Positions 16,280 through 25,181 of a DNA stretch of 64,000 nucleotides are shown here, piece after piece. The notes under the pieces were generated by a model, which was not told where the DNA came from, did no database searches, and saw only the letters and a program-made list of their open reading frames with translations. Position numbers and translations under genes: made by a program. The stretch is taken from assembly GCF_024170405.1 (NCBI RefSeq), contig NZ_JALJYC010000012.1:1-64000 (forward strand), written 5' to 3'. This DNA comes from Neisseria perflava. GTDB taxonomy: Bacteria > Pseudomonadota > Gammaproteobacteria > Burkholderiales > Neisseriaceae. How positions within the stretch are numbered: the stretch's first letter is position 1; each line of letters begins with the position of its first letter.

Positions 16280-17929
16280 TTACAGCGTAATACGGCGGAA
16301 GTCTTGCAACAATTTAGCCAGATAAACGGTAAAACGCATACCGGCAGCACCGTCAATCACGCGGTGGTCGAATGACAGGCTCAACGGACACATCAGACGC
16401 GGTTCAAACTCTTTACCGTTCCAAACCGGTTTGATTTGCGATTTGCACACGCCCAAAATGGCCACTTCAGGTGCATTCACAATCGGCGTAAAGCCGGTAC
16501 CGCCGATACCGCCCAAGCTGGAAATGGTAAAGCATGCGCCTTGCATTTCCTGCGGTTTGAGTTTGCCTTCGCGGGCTTTTTTCGACAACTCGGTCAATTC
16601 TTGGCTGATTTGTTTCAAGCCTTTTTTGTCCGCGTCTTTAATCACCGGCACAACCAAACCGTTCGGGGTATCCGCCGCGAAACCGATGTTGTAATAGTTT
16701 TTCAACACCAAGTTTTCACCGTCGAGTGATGCATTAAATTCTGGGAAAGCTTTCAATGCGGCTACGGAAGCCATAAGGGTAAAGGCTAGAGGCGACACTT
16801 TTACGCCTTCGCGTTCCCATTCTTTGTTGAGCTGTTTGCGGAAAGCTTCCAGCTCGGTCATGTCGGCATCTTCGTTTACGGTAACATGCGGAATCATCAC
16901 CCAGTTGCGAGACAGGTTTTGACCGGAGATTTTTTTGATACGGCTCAATTCTTTAACTTCAACAGAACCAAATTTGCTGAAGTCCACTTTCGGCCACGGC
17001 AGCAAGTCCAAACCACCGCCCAAAGAAGCGGCAACCGGCGCACCTTTGCCTGCACCGCCCTGCATAGCGGCTTTAACGAAGGCTTTAATATCGTCGCCGA
17101 TAATACGGCCTTTCAAGCCGGTGCCTTTTACCAAGCTCAAATCCACACCCAATTCGCGTGCCAATTTACGGGCAGACGGGCCGGCGTGGGCTTTGGCAAA
17201 ACCTTCTTCGTTAATCGGTGCACTACCGAAAGCAGCGGCCGGAGCAGCAGGTGCAGCCGGAGCCGGTGCAGCGGCTGGTGCCGGAGCAGCAGCAGGGGCG
17301 GCAGCTTGAGGAGCTTCAGCGGCTGGTGCAGGCGCGGCAGCCGCAGCACCACCGGCAACTTCTACTTCGATAATGGCCGAACCTTCGGACACTTTATCGC
17401 CGACTTTCAGCAATACCGCTTTTACCACACCGGCGGCGGTAGAAGGCACATCCATTGTGGCTTTGTCGGTTTCCAAGGTAATCAGGGTATCGTCCACGGC
17501 AACGGTGTCGCCGACTTTGACTTCTACCGCAATTACGTCCACATCGCTGTGACCGCCGATATCCGGCACGGTAACGGTTTCGACACCACCGGAGGCGGCC
17601 GGAGCAGCTGCGGGTGCAGCCGCAACAGGGGCGGCAGCGGGCGCGCTTTCCTGCGCCGGAGCTGAGGCAGGTGCGGCAGCGGCAGCTTCGCCGGTTTCTA
17701 CGGTCAGAATCACGCCGCCTTCGGAGATTTTGTCACCGACTTTGACTTTAACTTCTTTAATCACGCCTGCGGCATCAGCCGGTACGTCCATGGTTGCTTT
17801 ATCGGTTTCCAATGTAATCAGGGTATCATCCACCGCGATGGTGTCACCCGGTTTGACTTCGACGGCAATAATATCTACGTTTTCGTGACCGCCGATGTCG
17901 GGTACTTTGATTTCTACGATTTGACTCAT
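16280..17929 (-). CDS. aceF: Dihydrolipoamide acetyltransferase, E2 of pyruvate dehydrogenase
   Basis: E2 transfers acetyl groups from lipoyl arms to CoA and forms the core of the complex. The 549 residues hold two lipoyl domains (about 1-75 and 116-192), each with DTLITLETDKATMDVP, separated by Ala/Pro-rich hinges. Then come a peripheral subunit-binding domain (about 245-285, PSARKLARELGVDLSLVKGTG) and the catalytic domain ending in SFDHRVIDGAAG with the active-site His and Asp. The Shine-Dalgarno AAGGAA precedes the ATG. It is the middle gene of aceE-aceF-lpdA. Confidence 0.97.
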   Translation of the reverse strand: MSQIVEIKVPDIGGHENVDIIAVEVKPGDTIAVDDTLITLETDKATMDVPADAAGVIKEVKVKVGDKISEGGVILTVETGEAAAAAPASAPAQESAPAAAPVAAAPAAAPAASGGVETVTVPDIGGHSDVDVIAVEVKVGDTVAVDDTLITLETDKATMDVPSTAAGVVKAVLLKVGDKVSEGSAIIEVEVAGGAAAAAPAPAAEAPQAAAPAAAPAPAAAPAPAAPAAPAAAFGSAPINEEGFAKAHAGPSARKLARELGVDLSLVKGTGLKGRIIGDDIKAFVKAAMQGGAGKGAPVAASLGGGLDLLPWPKVDFSKFGSVEVKELSRIKKISGQNLSRNWVMIPHVTVNEDADMTELEAFRKQLNKEWEREGVKVSPLAFTLMASVAALKAFPEFNASLDGENLVLKNYYNIGFAADTPNGLVVPVIKDADKKGLKQISQELTELSKKAREGKLKPQEMQGACFTISSLGGIGGTGFTPIVNAPEVAILGVCKSQIKPVWNGKEFEPRLMCPLSLSFDHRVIDGAAGMRFTVYLAKLLQDFRRITL

Positions 17930-17999
17930 CGTCTTGTTCCTTAATGGTATTGCAACCGCATTTGTGCGCTTGCAATCAGGGATATTGAAACGTTTGTTT

Positions 18000-18124
18000 T
18001 CAGACGGCCTCTGCCAGAATTTCGTGCATATGCCGTCTGAAACAAGCCTGGAAAATGCTGCGGTTTGATACCGCCGGATTTTCAGACGGCCTCATCGTGA
18101 TAAAACGTCAAAGGCCGTCTGAAA
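18000..18124. repeat. Cluster of four DUS in the aceE-aceF spacer
   Basis: Two inverted DUS pairs lie in tandem (18000-18043 and 18079-18124) in the roughly 200-bp spacer. The second forms a stem just after the aceE stop. They could partially terminate transcription and so reduce aceF relative to aceE. Confidence 0.6.
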
Positions 18125-18130
18125 CACACT

Positions 18131-20809
18131 TTAGCGTTTCCAGCTCGGAGCGGTATCGGTAGCGATACCGTATTTCTCGATGGCTTGTTTTACGGTTTCT
18201 TTGCTGACTTTGCCTTGGTCGGCCAATGCGCTCAATGCAGCCACAACGACGTTGTAGCGGTCCACTTCAAAGAAGCGGCGCAGGTTGGCGCGGCTGTCGG
18301 AGCGGCCGAAACCGTCGGTACCCAATACGTGGTAGTCGTTCGGGATGTACGCGCGGATACGGTCGGCAAAGCTGCGGATGTAGTCGGTAGAAGCAATTAC
18401 CGGACCTTCGTGGCCTTTCAGTTGGGCAGTCACAAACGGCACTTTTTGCTCTTCCAGCGGATGCAGACGGTTGAAGCGTTCCACTTCGATGGCATCGCGG
18501 TGCAGCAGGTTAAATGACGGGCAAGACCAAACATCAGCATCCACGCCAAATTCTTCTTTCAGCAAATCGGCGGCAAACAATACTTCGCGCAGAATCACGC
18601 CGGAACCCATCAGCTGTACTTTCTTGTCGGATTTACCGCCTTCTTGAAGCAGGTACATACCTTTCAAGATTTCCTGTTCGATACCCGGACGCTGCGGCAG
18701 AGCCGGATGAGTGTAGTTTTCATTCATCAGGGTCAGGTAGTAGAACACGTCTTCATGTTCGACATACATGCGGCGCAGACCGTCTTGAATAATCACGGCC
18801 ACTTCGTATTGGTAAGTCGGGTCGTAAGAAACGCAGTTCGGAATCAGGTCGGCCTGAATGTGGCTGTGACCGTCTTCGTGTTGCAAACCTTCGCCGTTCA
18901 GGGTGGTACGGCCGGCAGTACCGCCCAACAAGAAGCCGCGCGCCTGCATATCGCCGGCAGCCCAAGCCAAGTCGCCTACGCGTTGGAAACCGAACATTGA
19001 GTAGTAAATGTAGAACGGAATCATGGCGTAATGGTTGTTGGCGTAAGAGGTTGCCGCAGCAATCCAGTCAGCCATCGCACCCGGTTCGTTAATACCTTCC
19101 TGCAAAATCTGACCATCAACAGATTCTTTATAGAACATCAGTTGGTCTTTATCTTGCGGGGTGTATTGTTGGCCTTTCGGGTTCCAAATACCGTATTGAC
19201 GGAACATACCTTCCATACCGAAAGTACGGCTTTCGTCCGGCACGATCGGCACAATGCGTTTACCGATTTGTTTGTCTTTCAACAAAGTAGAAAGGATACG
19301 CACGAATGCCATGGTGGTAGAGAACTCGCGGTCGCCGCTCGATTGCAGCTGCGCATCAAACGCTTCCAAAGCCGGTACCGGCAAGGTTTCGGTGTTCGGA
19401 TGACGCTGCGGCAGGTAGCCGCCCAAAGCCTCGCGGCGTTCGCGCAGGTAGCGCATTTCTTCGCTGTCTTCGGCAAAACGGTAGTAAGGCAAGTCACCGC
19501 TCTCGATTTGCTCGTCGGTTACCGGAATATTAAAGCGGTCACGCATTTGTTTCAGCGATTTGCTGTCCATTTTTTTGGCTTGGTGCGCTACGTTTTGGCC
19601 TTCGCCGGATTCGCCCATGCCGTAACCTTTAATGGTTTTCGCCAAAATCACGGTTGGACGGCCGCCGGCATTGTTCACGGCTTCGTAATAGGCCGCATAC
19701 ACTTTGTGCGGGTCGTGACCGCCACGGTTCAATGCCCAAATTTCATCATCGGACATATTGGCAACCAAGGCTTTCAATTCGGGCGTATTGAAGAAGTGCT
19801 CGCGTACATACGCGCCGTTTTTGGATTTGTAGGTTTGGTAGTCGCCGTCCAACACCTCTTCCATGCGCTGTTTCAACGCATTGTTGGTATCGCGTGCCAG
19901 CAGAGCGTCCCAGCGGCTGCCCCAAATCACTTTCAATACATTCCAGCCTGCGCCACGGAAGTTGCCTTCCAATTCTTGGATGATTTTACCGTTACCGCGT
20001 ACCGGGCCGTCTAAGCGTTGCAGGTTACAGTTGATGACGAAAATCAGGTTGTCCAAACCTTCGCGGGCGGCCAGAGAAATCGCGCCTTGGCTTTCCGGCT
20101 CGTCCATCTCGCCGTCGCCGCAGAATACCCATACTTTGCGGCCTTTGGTTTTACTCAAACCGCGTGATTCCAAGTATTTCAGGAAACGCGCTTGGTAAAT
20201 CGCCATCAACGAGCCCAAGCCCATGGATACGGTCGGGAATTGCCAGAATTCAGGCATCAGGTGCGGGTGCGGGTAAGACGGAATACCTTTGCCGTCCACT
20301 TCTTGACGGAAGTTATCCAACTGCTCTTCAGTCAGACGGCCTTCAACGTAAGCACGCGAATAGATACCCGGCGCAACGTGGCCTTGGAAGAATACCAAAT
20401 CGCCTTCTTCGCCGTCGCCTTTGGCTTTCCAGAAATGGTTGAAACCAACGTCATACAGCGTGGCCGCAGATTGATAAGAGGCGATATGGCCGCCCAATTC
20501 CAAATTTTTCTTACCGGCACGCAATACCATCGCAGCGGCATTCCAGCGGCAGGCCGAACGGATGTGGTGTTCCAATTCCTGATTGCCGGGGATTTTTTGC
20601 TCCTGGCCGACCGGAATGGTGTTCAAATAAGCAGTAGTAGCGTCAAACGGCATGTGGATACCGCGGCGGCGGGTGTATTTCACCAGATTTTCCAGCAGGA
20701 AATGCGCACGCTCGGTACCTTCGTTTTCCAGTACGGAGCTTAAAGCGTCTAACCATTCCTGTGTTTCAATCGGATCAACGTCAGTCACTTGATTGGACTT
20801 GGTGGACAT
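18131..20809 (-). CDS. aceE: Pyruvate dehydrogenase E1 component, homodimeric type
   Basis: E1 decarboxylates pyruvate with thiamine diphosphate and acetylates the lipoyl arm of AceF. The 892-residue single-chain form is the proteobacterial homodimeric type. The ThDP motif begins GDGEMDEPESQGAI and ends NLIFVINCNLQ. The family stretches IRSACRWNAAAMVLRAG and GDLVFFQGHVAPGIYSRAY are present. An AGAGGA Shine-Dalgarno precedes the ATG. It opens the operon after a 600-bp noncoding region that must contain its promoter. Confidence 0.98.
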   Translation of the reverse strand: MSTKSNQVTDVDPIETQEWLDALSSVLENEGTERAHFLLENLVKYTRRRGIHMPFDATTAYLNTIPVGQEQKIPGNQELEHHIRSACRWNAAAMVLRAGKKNLELGGHIASYQSAATLYDVGFNHFWKAKGDGEEGDLVFFQGHVAPGIYSRAYVEGRLTEEQLDNFRQEVDGKGIPSYPHPHLMPEFWQFPTVSMGLGSLMAIYQARFLKYLESRGLSKTKGRKVWVFCGDGEMDEPESQGAISLAAREGLDNLIFVINCNLQRLDGPVRGNGKIIQELEGNFRGAGWNVLKVIWGSRWDALLARDTNNALKQRMEEVLDGDYQTYKSKNGAYVREHFFNTPELKALVANMSDDEIWALNRGGHDPHKVYAAYYEAVNNAGGRPTVILAKTIKGYGMGESGEGQNVAHQAKKMDSKSLKQMRDRFNIPVTDEQIESGDLPYYRFAEDSEEMRYLRERREALGGYLPQRHPNTETLPVPALEAFDAQLQSSGDREFSTTMAFVRILSTLLKDKQIGKRIVPIVPDESRTFGMEGMFRQYGIWNPKGQQYTPQDKDQLMFYKESVDGQILQEGINEPGAMADWIAAATSYANNHYAMIPFYIYYSMFGFQRVGDLAWAAGDMQARGFLLGGTAGRTTLNGEGLQHEDGHSHIQADLIPNCVSYDPTYQYEVAVIIQDGLRRMYVEHEDVFYYLTLMNENYTHPALPQRPGIEQEILKGMYLLQEGGKSDKKVQLMGSGVILREVLFAADLLKEEFGVDADVWSCPSFNLLHRDAIEVERFNRLHPLEEQKVPFVTAQLKGHEGPVIASTDYIRSFADRIRAYIPNDYHVLGTDGFGRSDSRANLRRFFEVDRYNVVVAALSALADQGKVSKETVKQAIEKYGIATDTAPSWKR

Positions 20810-21406
20810 ATCAATTATCCTCTCTTGAGTTACAAATCCCGGCTTCTCTCGTCAGTAGAATTAAGAATTTCAAACCGGTGCATATATTTTCGATTATGAA
20901 AAATTAAAGCTCATAAACGAACCGTTGGCAAAACGTAAAAAACGAAACCGCAATAAATGTAATGATTTCAAACAGAAAAATCAAAACTACAACGGATTTG
21001 AGTGACGATTACATTTTGTTTCAGCGTAAATCCTATCAGTAATCAGAACAGCTTGCAAACCGTCATTAGCGTTTCAGACGGCCAATATTGCTTTTCGCTA
21101 TGACCCGTTTTTCCAATAACAACATTTAAAATTCTAAAAACAACAAAGTAAACTTTAAATCTCACAAAAAACGAATCTTCCACGCCATAATTTTTGAGAT
21201 TTTGAACAATAAATTGGATGACTGCCCATTTTCTCCTGCTTTAACCCACTACCGTTAAAGCATGTAAATCCCCATTAAATTAATATATAAACAATCTCCT
21301 AAACAATCTCCTATTCCATCGGAAGAAAGGCCGTCTGAAACCCGAGTAACTGTTTCAGACGGCCTTTTGTTTGCAAACTTAACCAACGCCCGCTATGACA
21401 CCGGAT
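20810..21406. other. Long AT-rich noncoding region upstream of aceE
   Basis: About 600 bp without a credible gene. It holds one DUS core at 21074-21083, the inverted DUS pair ending the Smr gene at 21328-21366, and otherwise A/T-rich sequence. The aceE promoter and 5' leader must lie here. I see no clear operator or riboswitch. Confidence 0.6.
21328..21366. terminator. DUS terminator of the Smr-domain gene
   Basis: AAGGCCGTCTGAAAC and GTTTCAGACGGCCTT-type arms (AAAGGCCGTCTGAAAC / GTTTCAGACGGCCTTTT) flank a short loop, 40 bp past the Smr gene stop, with a T run following on the plus strand. Confidence 0.7.
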
Positions 21407-22033
21407 TTATTCCTCCGAATCGCGGCGGTTGCGCTTGAGCAAAATCCGTACCGCGCCGTCGTTATTCGCACGCGGCTCGACATAAGCCAAAACATCAGGG
21501 TGCTGCATGAGCCAGCGGCGGGTCATGTTTTTCAATACCGGTTTATAACCGGACGAACCCAAGCCGCTGCCGTGCACGATTTCGCCGCACACGCCGCGCT
21601 TTTTGGTAAATTCGATAAATTCGTTTAACACCTGCTGCGCTTCTTCCTGCGAATAGCCGTGCAGATCCACATCGGCCACCACCGGATAATGGCCATTTTT
21701 CAAGCGCTGGATGTCGTTTTTGCCCTGCCCGTTTTTGCTGAACGTGGCCGGCGGCTCGCTCCAATCGGTGCTGCCGTGGCCGATATAGAAATAGTCTTCT
21801 TCCGCCAGCGTCTGCTCATCCTTCGGGCGCGGTTTCAACGGCGTTTTATCGCGGGGGGCTTCGTAGCGGTTGGTGTTTTTCAGCGGCTTGACCGAGCCGC
21901 CCATTTCTTTGGCAAAATCCACCACCTCTTCGACGCGTTTTTTTGCTTCCGCTTCCACTGCTGCGCGTACTTCCGCTTCTTTTTTTGCCTGTTTGCCCAA
22001 GGCTTTCAGTGTTGCTTGAAAATCCATCGTCAT
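21407..22033 (-). CDS. Smr/MutS2-type domain protein
   Basis: This 208-residue protein has a C-terminal Smr domain, a nuclease/nucleic-acid-binding fold related to the MutS2 tail. DLHG is at 123-126 and HGSGLGS at 154-160. The N-terminal 50 residues are charged and helical (QAKKEAEVRAAVEAEAKKRVEEV), probably coiled coil. Smr proteins of E. coli (SmrA, SmrB) act as endonucleases, and SmrB cleaves mRNA at collided ribosomes. Which activity applies here is unknown. The start at 22033 is supported by AAGGAA upstream. Confidence 0.85.
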   Translation of the reverse strand: MTMDFQATLKALGKQAKKEAEVRAAVEAEAKKRVEEVVDFAKEMGGSVKPLKNTNRYEAPRDKTPLKPRPKDEQTLAEEDYFYIGHGSTDWSEPPATFSKNGQGKNDIQRLKNGHYPVVADVDLHGYSQEEAQQVLNEFIEFTKKRGVCGEIVHGSGLGSSGYKPVLKNMTRRWLMQHPDVLAYVEPRANNDGAVRILLKRNRRDSEE

Positions 22034-22075
22034 GTCGTTATTCCTTGTTTTTGCTATTCCTTGTTTTCAGACGGC

Positions 22076-22837
22076 TTACTGTTTTTTTAGGAGAAAACCC
22101 AGCAATTTTCCCGCTTTTTTCCAATCTCGTACATCACCAATGACCTTACTGCCGAAATCTCTATCCGCAATGATGGCGGCGATTTTAGCTGCTACGGTTT
22201 GCGGCGTGCTCAACGCATGGTTTGTCTTCAATTGCTGAAACCGCGCCAACAACGGGAAATCCTCGACCGATTGCGCCCGTATTTGCGCCTGCATGTCGGT
22301 ATCCACCACGCCCGGCGCCAGCGATATAATGCCGACACCGGCTTTGCCTTCCGCCGCCACGCATTGAGCATGCTGATCCAAAGCCGCTTTGGTCGCGCCG
22401 TACACGCTCCAGCCGATATAGGCTTTGCGCCCCGCACCACTGCTGATGTGGACGATTTTCAAGCACATGCCCTCACGCTGGCGCGCCAGCAAATCGTTGC
22501 TTAACAACAAAGGCGCGGCAATATTCAACTGCACCGCCGTCAGAATTTCAGACGGCCTTTGTCTTCCGCACAGCGCATTCGGCGCTACCGTACCGGCGTT
22601 ATTAATCAGCACGGCTTCATCCGCATCATCAATAAATGCGTCCAACAAGCCGTTTTGCAAGACTTCGGCCAAAGCCGAACCGTCAGATAAATCCAAAGCG
22701 CATTGCTGCAACCCGGCCTGCTCAGGCAAAGCGCGGCGGGAAATACCCAAAACCGGTATGCCCCGCTGTAAATAATATTCTGCCAAAGCCTTACCCAAAC
22801 CGCTGCTGTGGCCACTGATGATAATTTTTTGCCGCAT
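22076..22837 (-). CDS. Short-chain dehydrogenase/reductase family oxidoreductase
   Basis: This is a classical SDR of 253 residues. The NAD(P)-binding loop GHSSGLG is at 9-15, NNAG at 79-82, catalytic Ser132/133 in HISSGAG, and Tyr146 with Lys150 in YGATK. An Arg-rich stretch after the second strand (ISRR) suggests NADPH preference. The substrate cannot be told from sequence; relatives include sepiapterin/benzil reductase-like enzymes. A DUS encodes RPSE at residues 94-97. It is downstream of nothing on its strand and 42 bp upstream of the Smr gene, possibly co-transcribed. Confidence 0.82.
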   Translation of the reverse strand: MRQKIIISGHSSGLGKALAEYYLQRGIPVLGISRRALPEQAGLQQCALDLSDGSALAEVLQNGLLDAFIDDADEAVLINNAGTVAPNALCGRQRPSEILTAVQLNIAAPLLLSNDLLARQREGMCLKIVHISSGAGRKAYIGWSVYGATKAALDQHAQCVAAEGKAGVGIISLAPGVVDTDMQAQIRAQSVEDFPLLARFQQLKTNHALSTPQTVAAKIAAIIADRDFGSKVIGDVRDWKKAGKLLGFLLKKQ

Positions 22838-22992
22838 GATAATTGTCCGTTTGAAAGCGTTTTTGATTCTGCCACAGAGTCCGTCCGCTGCAAACCATAA
22901 TGCCGTCTGAAGCCGTGTTCAAGCCTGTTGATTTCGGGTATAGTAGCGTTCTTACAAACCATAAACAGCCCGTCATACTTGGAGAAACCGCG

Positions 22993-23409
22993 ATGTTCAA
23001 GCGTCCCGAAGAATTAATCGTTTTGATACTGGCCGTCCTGTGGATCGTCCTGACCTACTTCCTCGCCGCCTATACCGGCGCGGCCGCCTATACTGTTTTG
23101 CTGATCAGCGTATTGACCGCTGTGTGGGCAGTTGTCTGTTTCTTCCTGTGGCAACGCGGTCTCAGCCGCCTAATTTGGCCGCTGTTTCTCGGCGCACTGG
23201 TCGCCTGCTGGTGGCCGTGGCTGGATTGGTATGCGGTCAAAGATTTTATCGCGCCCGGAGCGGAGAGCCAAGCCATTGTCGTGGCAAAACCGTGGTATGC
23301 CGGTTGGACATTTAAAATCATTCTGGCTGCCATTCCGGTAGCGCTGGGTTATGCATTTAAATGGAAGCGTGCCCGCCAAACCAAAATTTCCATAAATTCC
23401 AGCTTCTGA
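22993..23409 (+). CDS. Small integral membrane protein, unknown function
   Basis: I do not recognise a characterised family. From ATG 22993, chosen because GGAG lies 9 bp upstream, the product has 138 residues. It has three or four hydrophobic helices (LIVLILAVLWIVLTYFLA, AYTVLLISVLTAVWAVVCFFLW, LIWPLFLGALVACWW, FKIILAAIPVALGYAF) and a basic C-terminus, so it should sit in the inner membrane. It precedes trpE on the same strand with 127 bp between, including a DUS. Confidence 0.7.
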   Translation: MFKRPEELIVLILAVLWIVLTYFLAAYTGAAAYTVLLISVLTAVWAVVCFFLWQRGLSRLIWPLFLGALVACWWPWLDWYAVKDFIAPGAESQAIVVAKPWYAGWTFKIILAAIPVALGYAFKWKRARQTKISINSSF

Positions 23410-23523
23410 TTTCCGATACCGTATGGATAAATCTGCCGAGCCGTCTGTTTTCAGACGGCCTTGCGCTGTTATCCCGCCGCAAAAGCAGGTATAATCTTCA
23501 CACAAATTAACACCACCCACCAA

Positions 23524-23535
23524 AGGCCGTCTGAA
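23524..23535 (+). promoter_or_regulatory. DUS acting as ribosome-binding region of trpE
   Basis: AGGCCGTCTGAA ends one base before the trpE ATG at 23537. The only purine-rich Shine-Dalgarno candidate, AAAGG (23522-23526), is formed by the DUS and its preceding A residues, about 10 bp from the start. Confidence 0.55.
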
Positions 23536-23536
23536 A

Positions 23537-25012
23537 ATGATTAGCAAACAAGAATATCTGGCACAAGCCGCGCAAGGCTACAACCGCATTCCGCTGGTGC
23601 AGGAGCTGCTGGCGGATTTGGATACTCCCTTATCCCTCTATCTCAAACTTGCCAACCGCCCTTATACCTATCTGTTGGAATCCGTGGTCGGCGGCGAGCG
23701 TTTCGGCCGCTATTCCTTTATCGGCCTGCCGTGCACCCACTATCTGAAAGTCAACGGCCAACACGTTGACGTGTATCTCAACGGCGAAATCGTCGAGCAA
23801 TACGACGGTAATCCGCTGCACTTTATCGAAGCCTTCCACAAGCGTTTCAACACTCCTGAAATCCCCGCCCTGCCGCGCTTTACCGGCGGCTTATGCGGCT
23901 ACTTCGGCTACGAAACCATTTACAGCTTCGAGCATTTTGCCCACCGTTTGAAAAACACCCCCAAAGCCGACCCCATCGGCACACCCGATATGCTGTTGAT
24001 GTTGTCCACCGAATTGGCAGTTATCGACAACCTCAGCGGCAAAATCCACCTGATTGTGTATGCCGATCCGAGCCAGTCCGACGGCTACGAACGCGCCCGC
24101 GAGCGTTTGGAAGATTTGCGCCTGCAACTGCGTCAAAGCAGCGCCATCCCCCTGTCTTTGGGCAGCTCCAAAACCGAAGCCGTCAGCGAATTTGGCGAAG
24201 AGCCTTTCAAAGCCTGCGTAGCCAAAATCAAAGACTATATCTTCGCCGGCGACTGTATGCAGGTCGTACCCAGCCAACGCAGCTACATGGAATACCGAGA
24301 CAGCCCGCTCGCGCTCTACCGCGCCCTGCGCACGCTCAATCCCTCGCCGTATATGTTTTACTACGATTTCGGCGATTTTCACATCGTCGGCTCGTCGCCG
24401 GAAATCCTCGTGCGCCGCGAACGCGATACCGTTATCGTGCGCCCGATTGCCGGTACCCGTCTGCGCGGCAAAACTCCCGCCGAAGACCTCGCCAACGAGC
24501 AGGATCTGCTCTCCGACGCTAAAGAAATCGCCGAACACGTCATGCTGATCGATCTCGGCCGCAACGACGTCGGCCGCATCAGCCAAACCGGAGAAGTCAA
24601 AGTCACTGATAAAATGGTGATTGAAAAATACTCCCACGTCATGCACATCGTTTCCAACGTAGAAGGCCGTCTGAAACCCGAAGTTTCCAATATGGACATC
24701 CTCGCCGCCACCTTCCCCGCCGGTACCCTCTCTGGCGCACCGAAAGTGCGCGCGATGGAAATCATCGAAGAAGTCGAACCGAGCAAACGCGGCATCTACG
24801 GCGGCGCCCTCGGCGTATGGAGCTTCAACAACGATATGGACTTGGCCATCGCCATCCGCACCGCCGTGATTAAAAACAACGTGTTATACGTGCAAAGCGG
24901 CGCCGGTGTCGTTGCCGATTCCGACCCGCAATCCGAATGGAACGAAACCCAAAACAAAGCGCGGGCAGTAGTACGCGCGGCACAGATGGTGCAGGAGGGG
25001 TTGGATAAGTAA
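23537..25012 (+). CDS. trpE: Anthranilate synthase component I
   Basis: TrpE converts chorismate plus ammonia (from TrpG) to anthranilate, the first step of tryptophan synthesis. The 491 residues comprise an N-terminal domain with the tryptophan-binding-type motif LESVVGGERFGRYSFIG (residues 49-65) and the chorismate-binding C-terminal domain, with PSPYMFYYDFGDFHIVGSSPE, RPIAGTRLRGKT, DLGRNDVGRI and SGAPKVRAMEIIEE. No trpG follows, so the glutamine amidotransferase subunit must be encoded elsewhere. TATAAT at 23490-23495 may be its -10 box. Confidence 0.96.
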   Translation: MISKQEYLAQAAQGYNRIPLVQELLADLDTPLSLYLKLANRPYTYLLESVVGGERFGRYSFIGLPCTHYLKVNGQHVDVYLNGEIVEQYDGNPLHFIEAFHKRFNTPEIPALPRFTGGLCGYFGYETIYSFEHFAHRLKNTPKADPIGTPDMLLMLSTELAVIDNLSGKIHLIVYADPSQSDGYERARERLEDLRLQLRQSSAIPLSLGSSKTEAVSEFGEEPFKACVAKIKDYIFAGDCMQVVPSQRSYMEYRDSPLALYRALRTLNPSPYMFYYDFGDFHIVGSSPEILVRRERDTVIVRPIAGTRLRGKTPAEDLANEQDLLSDAKEIAEHVMLIDLGRNDVGRISQTGEVKVTDKMVIEKYSHVMHIVSNVEGRLKPEVSNMDILAATFPAGTLSGAPKVRAMEIIEEVEPSKRGIYGGALGVWSFNNDMDLAIAIRTAVIKNNVLYVQSGAGVVADSDPQSEWNETQNKARAVVRAAQMVQEGLDK

Positions 25013-25145
25013 CGAAAATTTGAGATAAGCATTTTTATCTCTATTCTTTTCGGTAATTTATGCTGGTAGGCAGACAGAAAATCGCCAGATTTTCTGTCTG
25101 CCTTAAAAAAATACAGTTCTGAAAATTTGATAGTATTGCCAATCA
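25013..25145. repeat. Decayed relative of the 320-bp element, with hairpin
   Basis: The segment GAGATAAGCATTTTTATCTC...TGGTAGGCAGACAGAAAATCG resembles one end of the element at 60947-61266. The segment CTGTCTGCCTTAAAAAAATACAG...AAAATTT resembles the other end. Its centre, 25069-25102, is a perfect 15-bp hairpin (GGCAGACAGAAAATC / GATTTTCTGTCTGCC) in place of the GC-rich core. It may also terminate trpE transcription. Confidence 0.5.
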
Positions 25146-25181
25146 AAACACTTTATTCGCATATACAAACTGACATTATCC

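Noticed and set aside
20810..21406. Riboswitch or small RNA in the aceE leader
   Set aside because: No conserved riboswitch core and no clear promoter-terminator pair could be found by eye in this AT-rich stretch.
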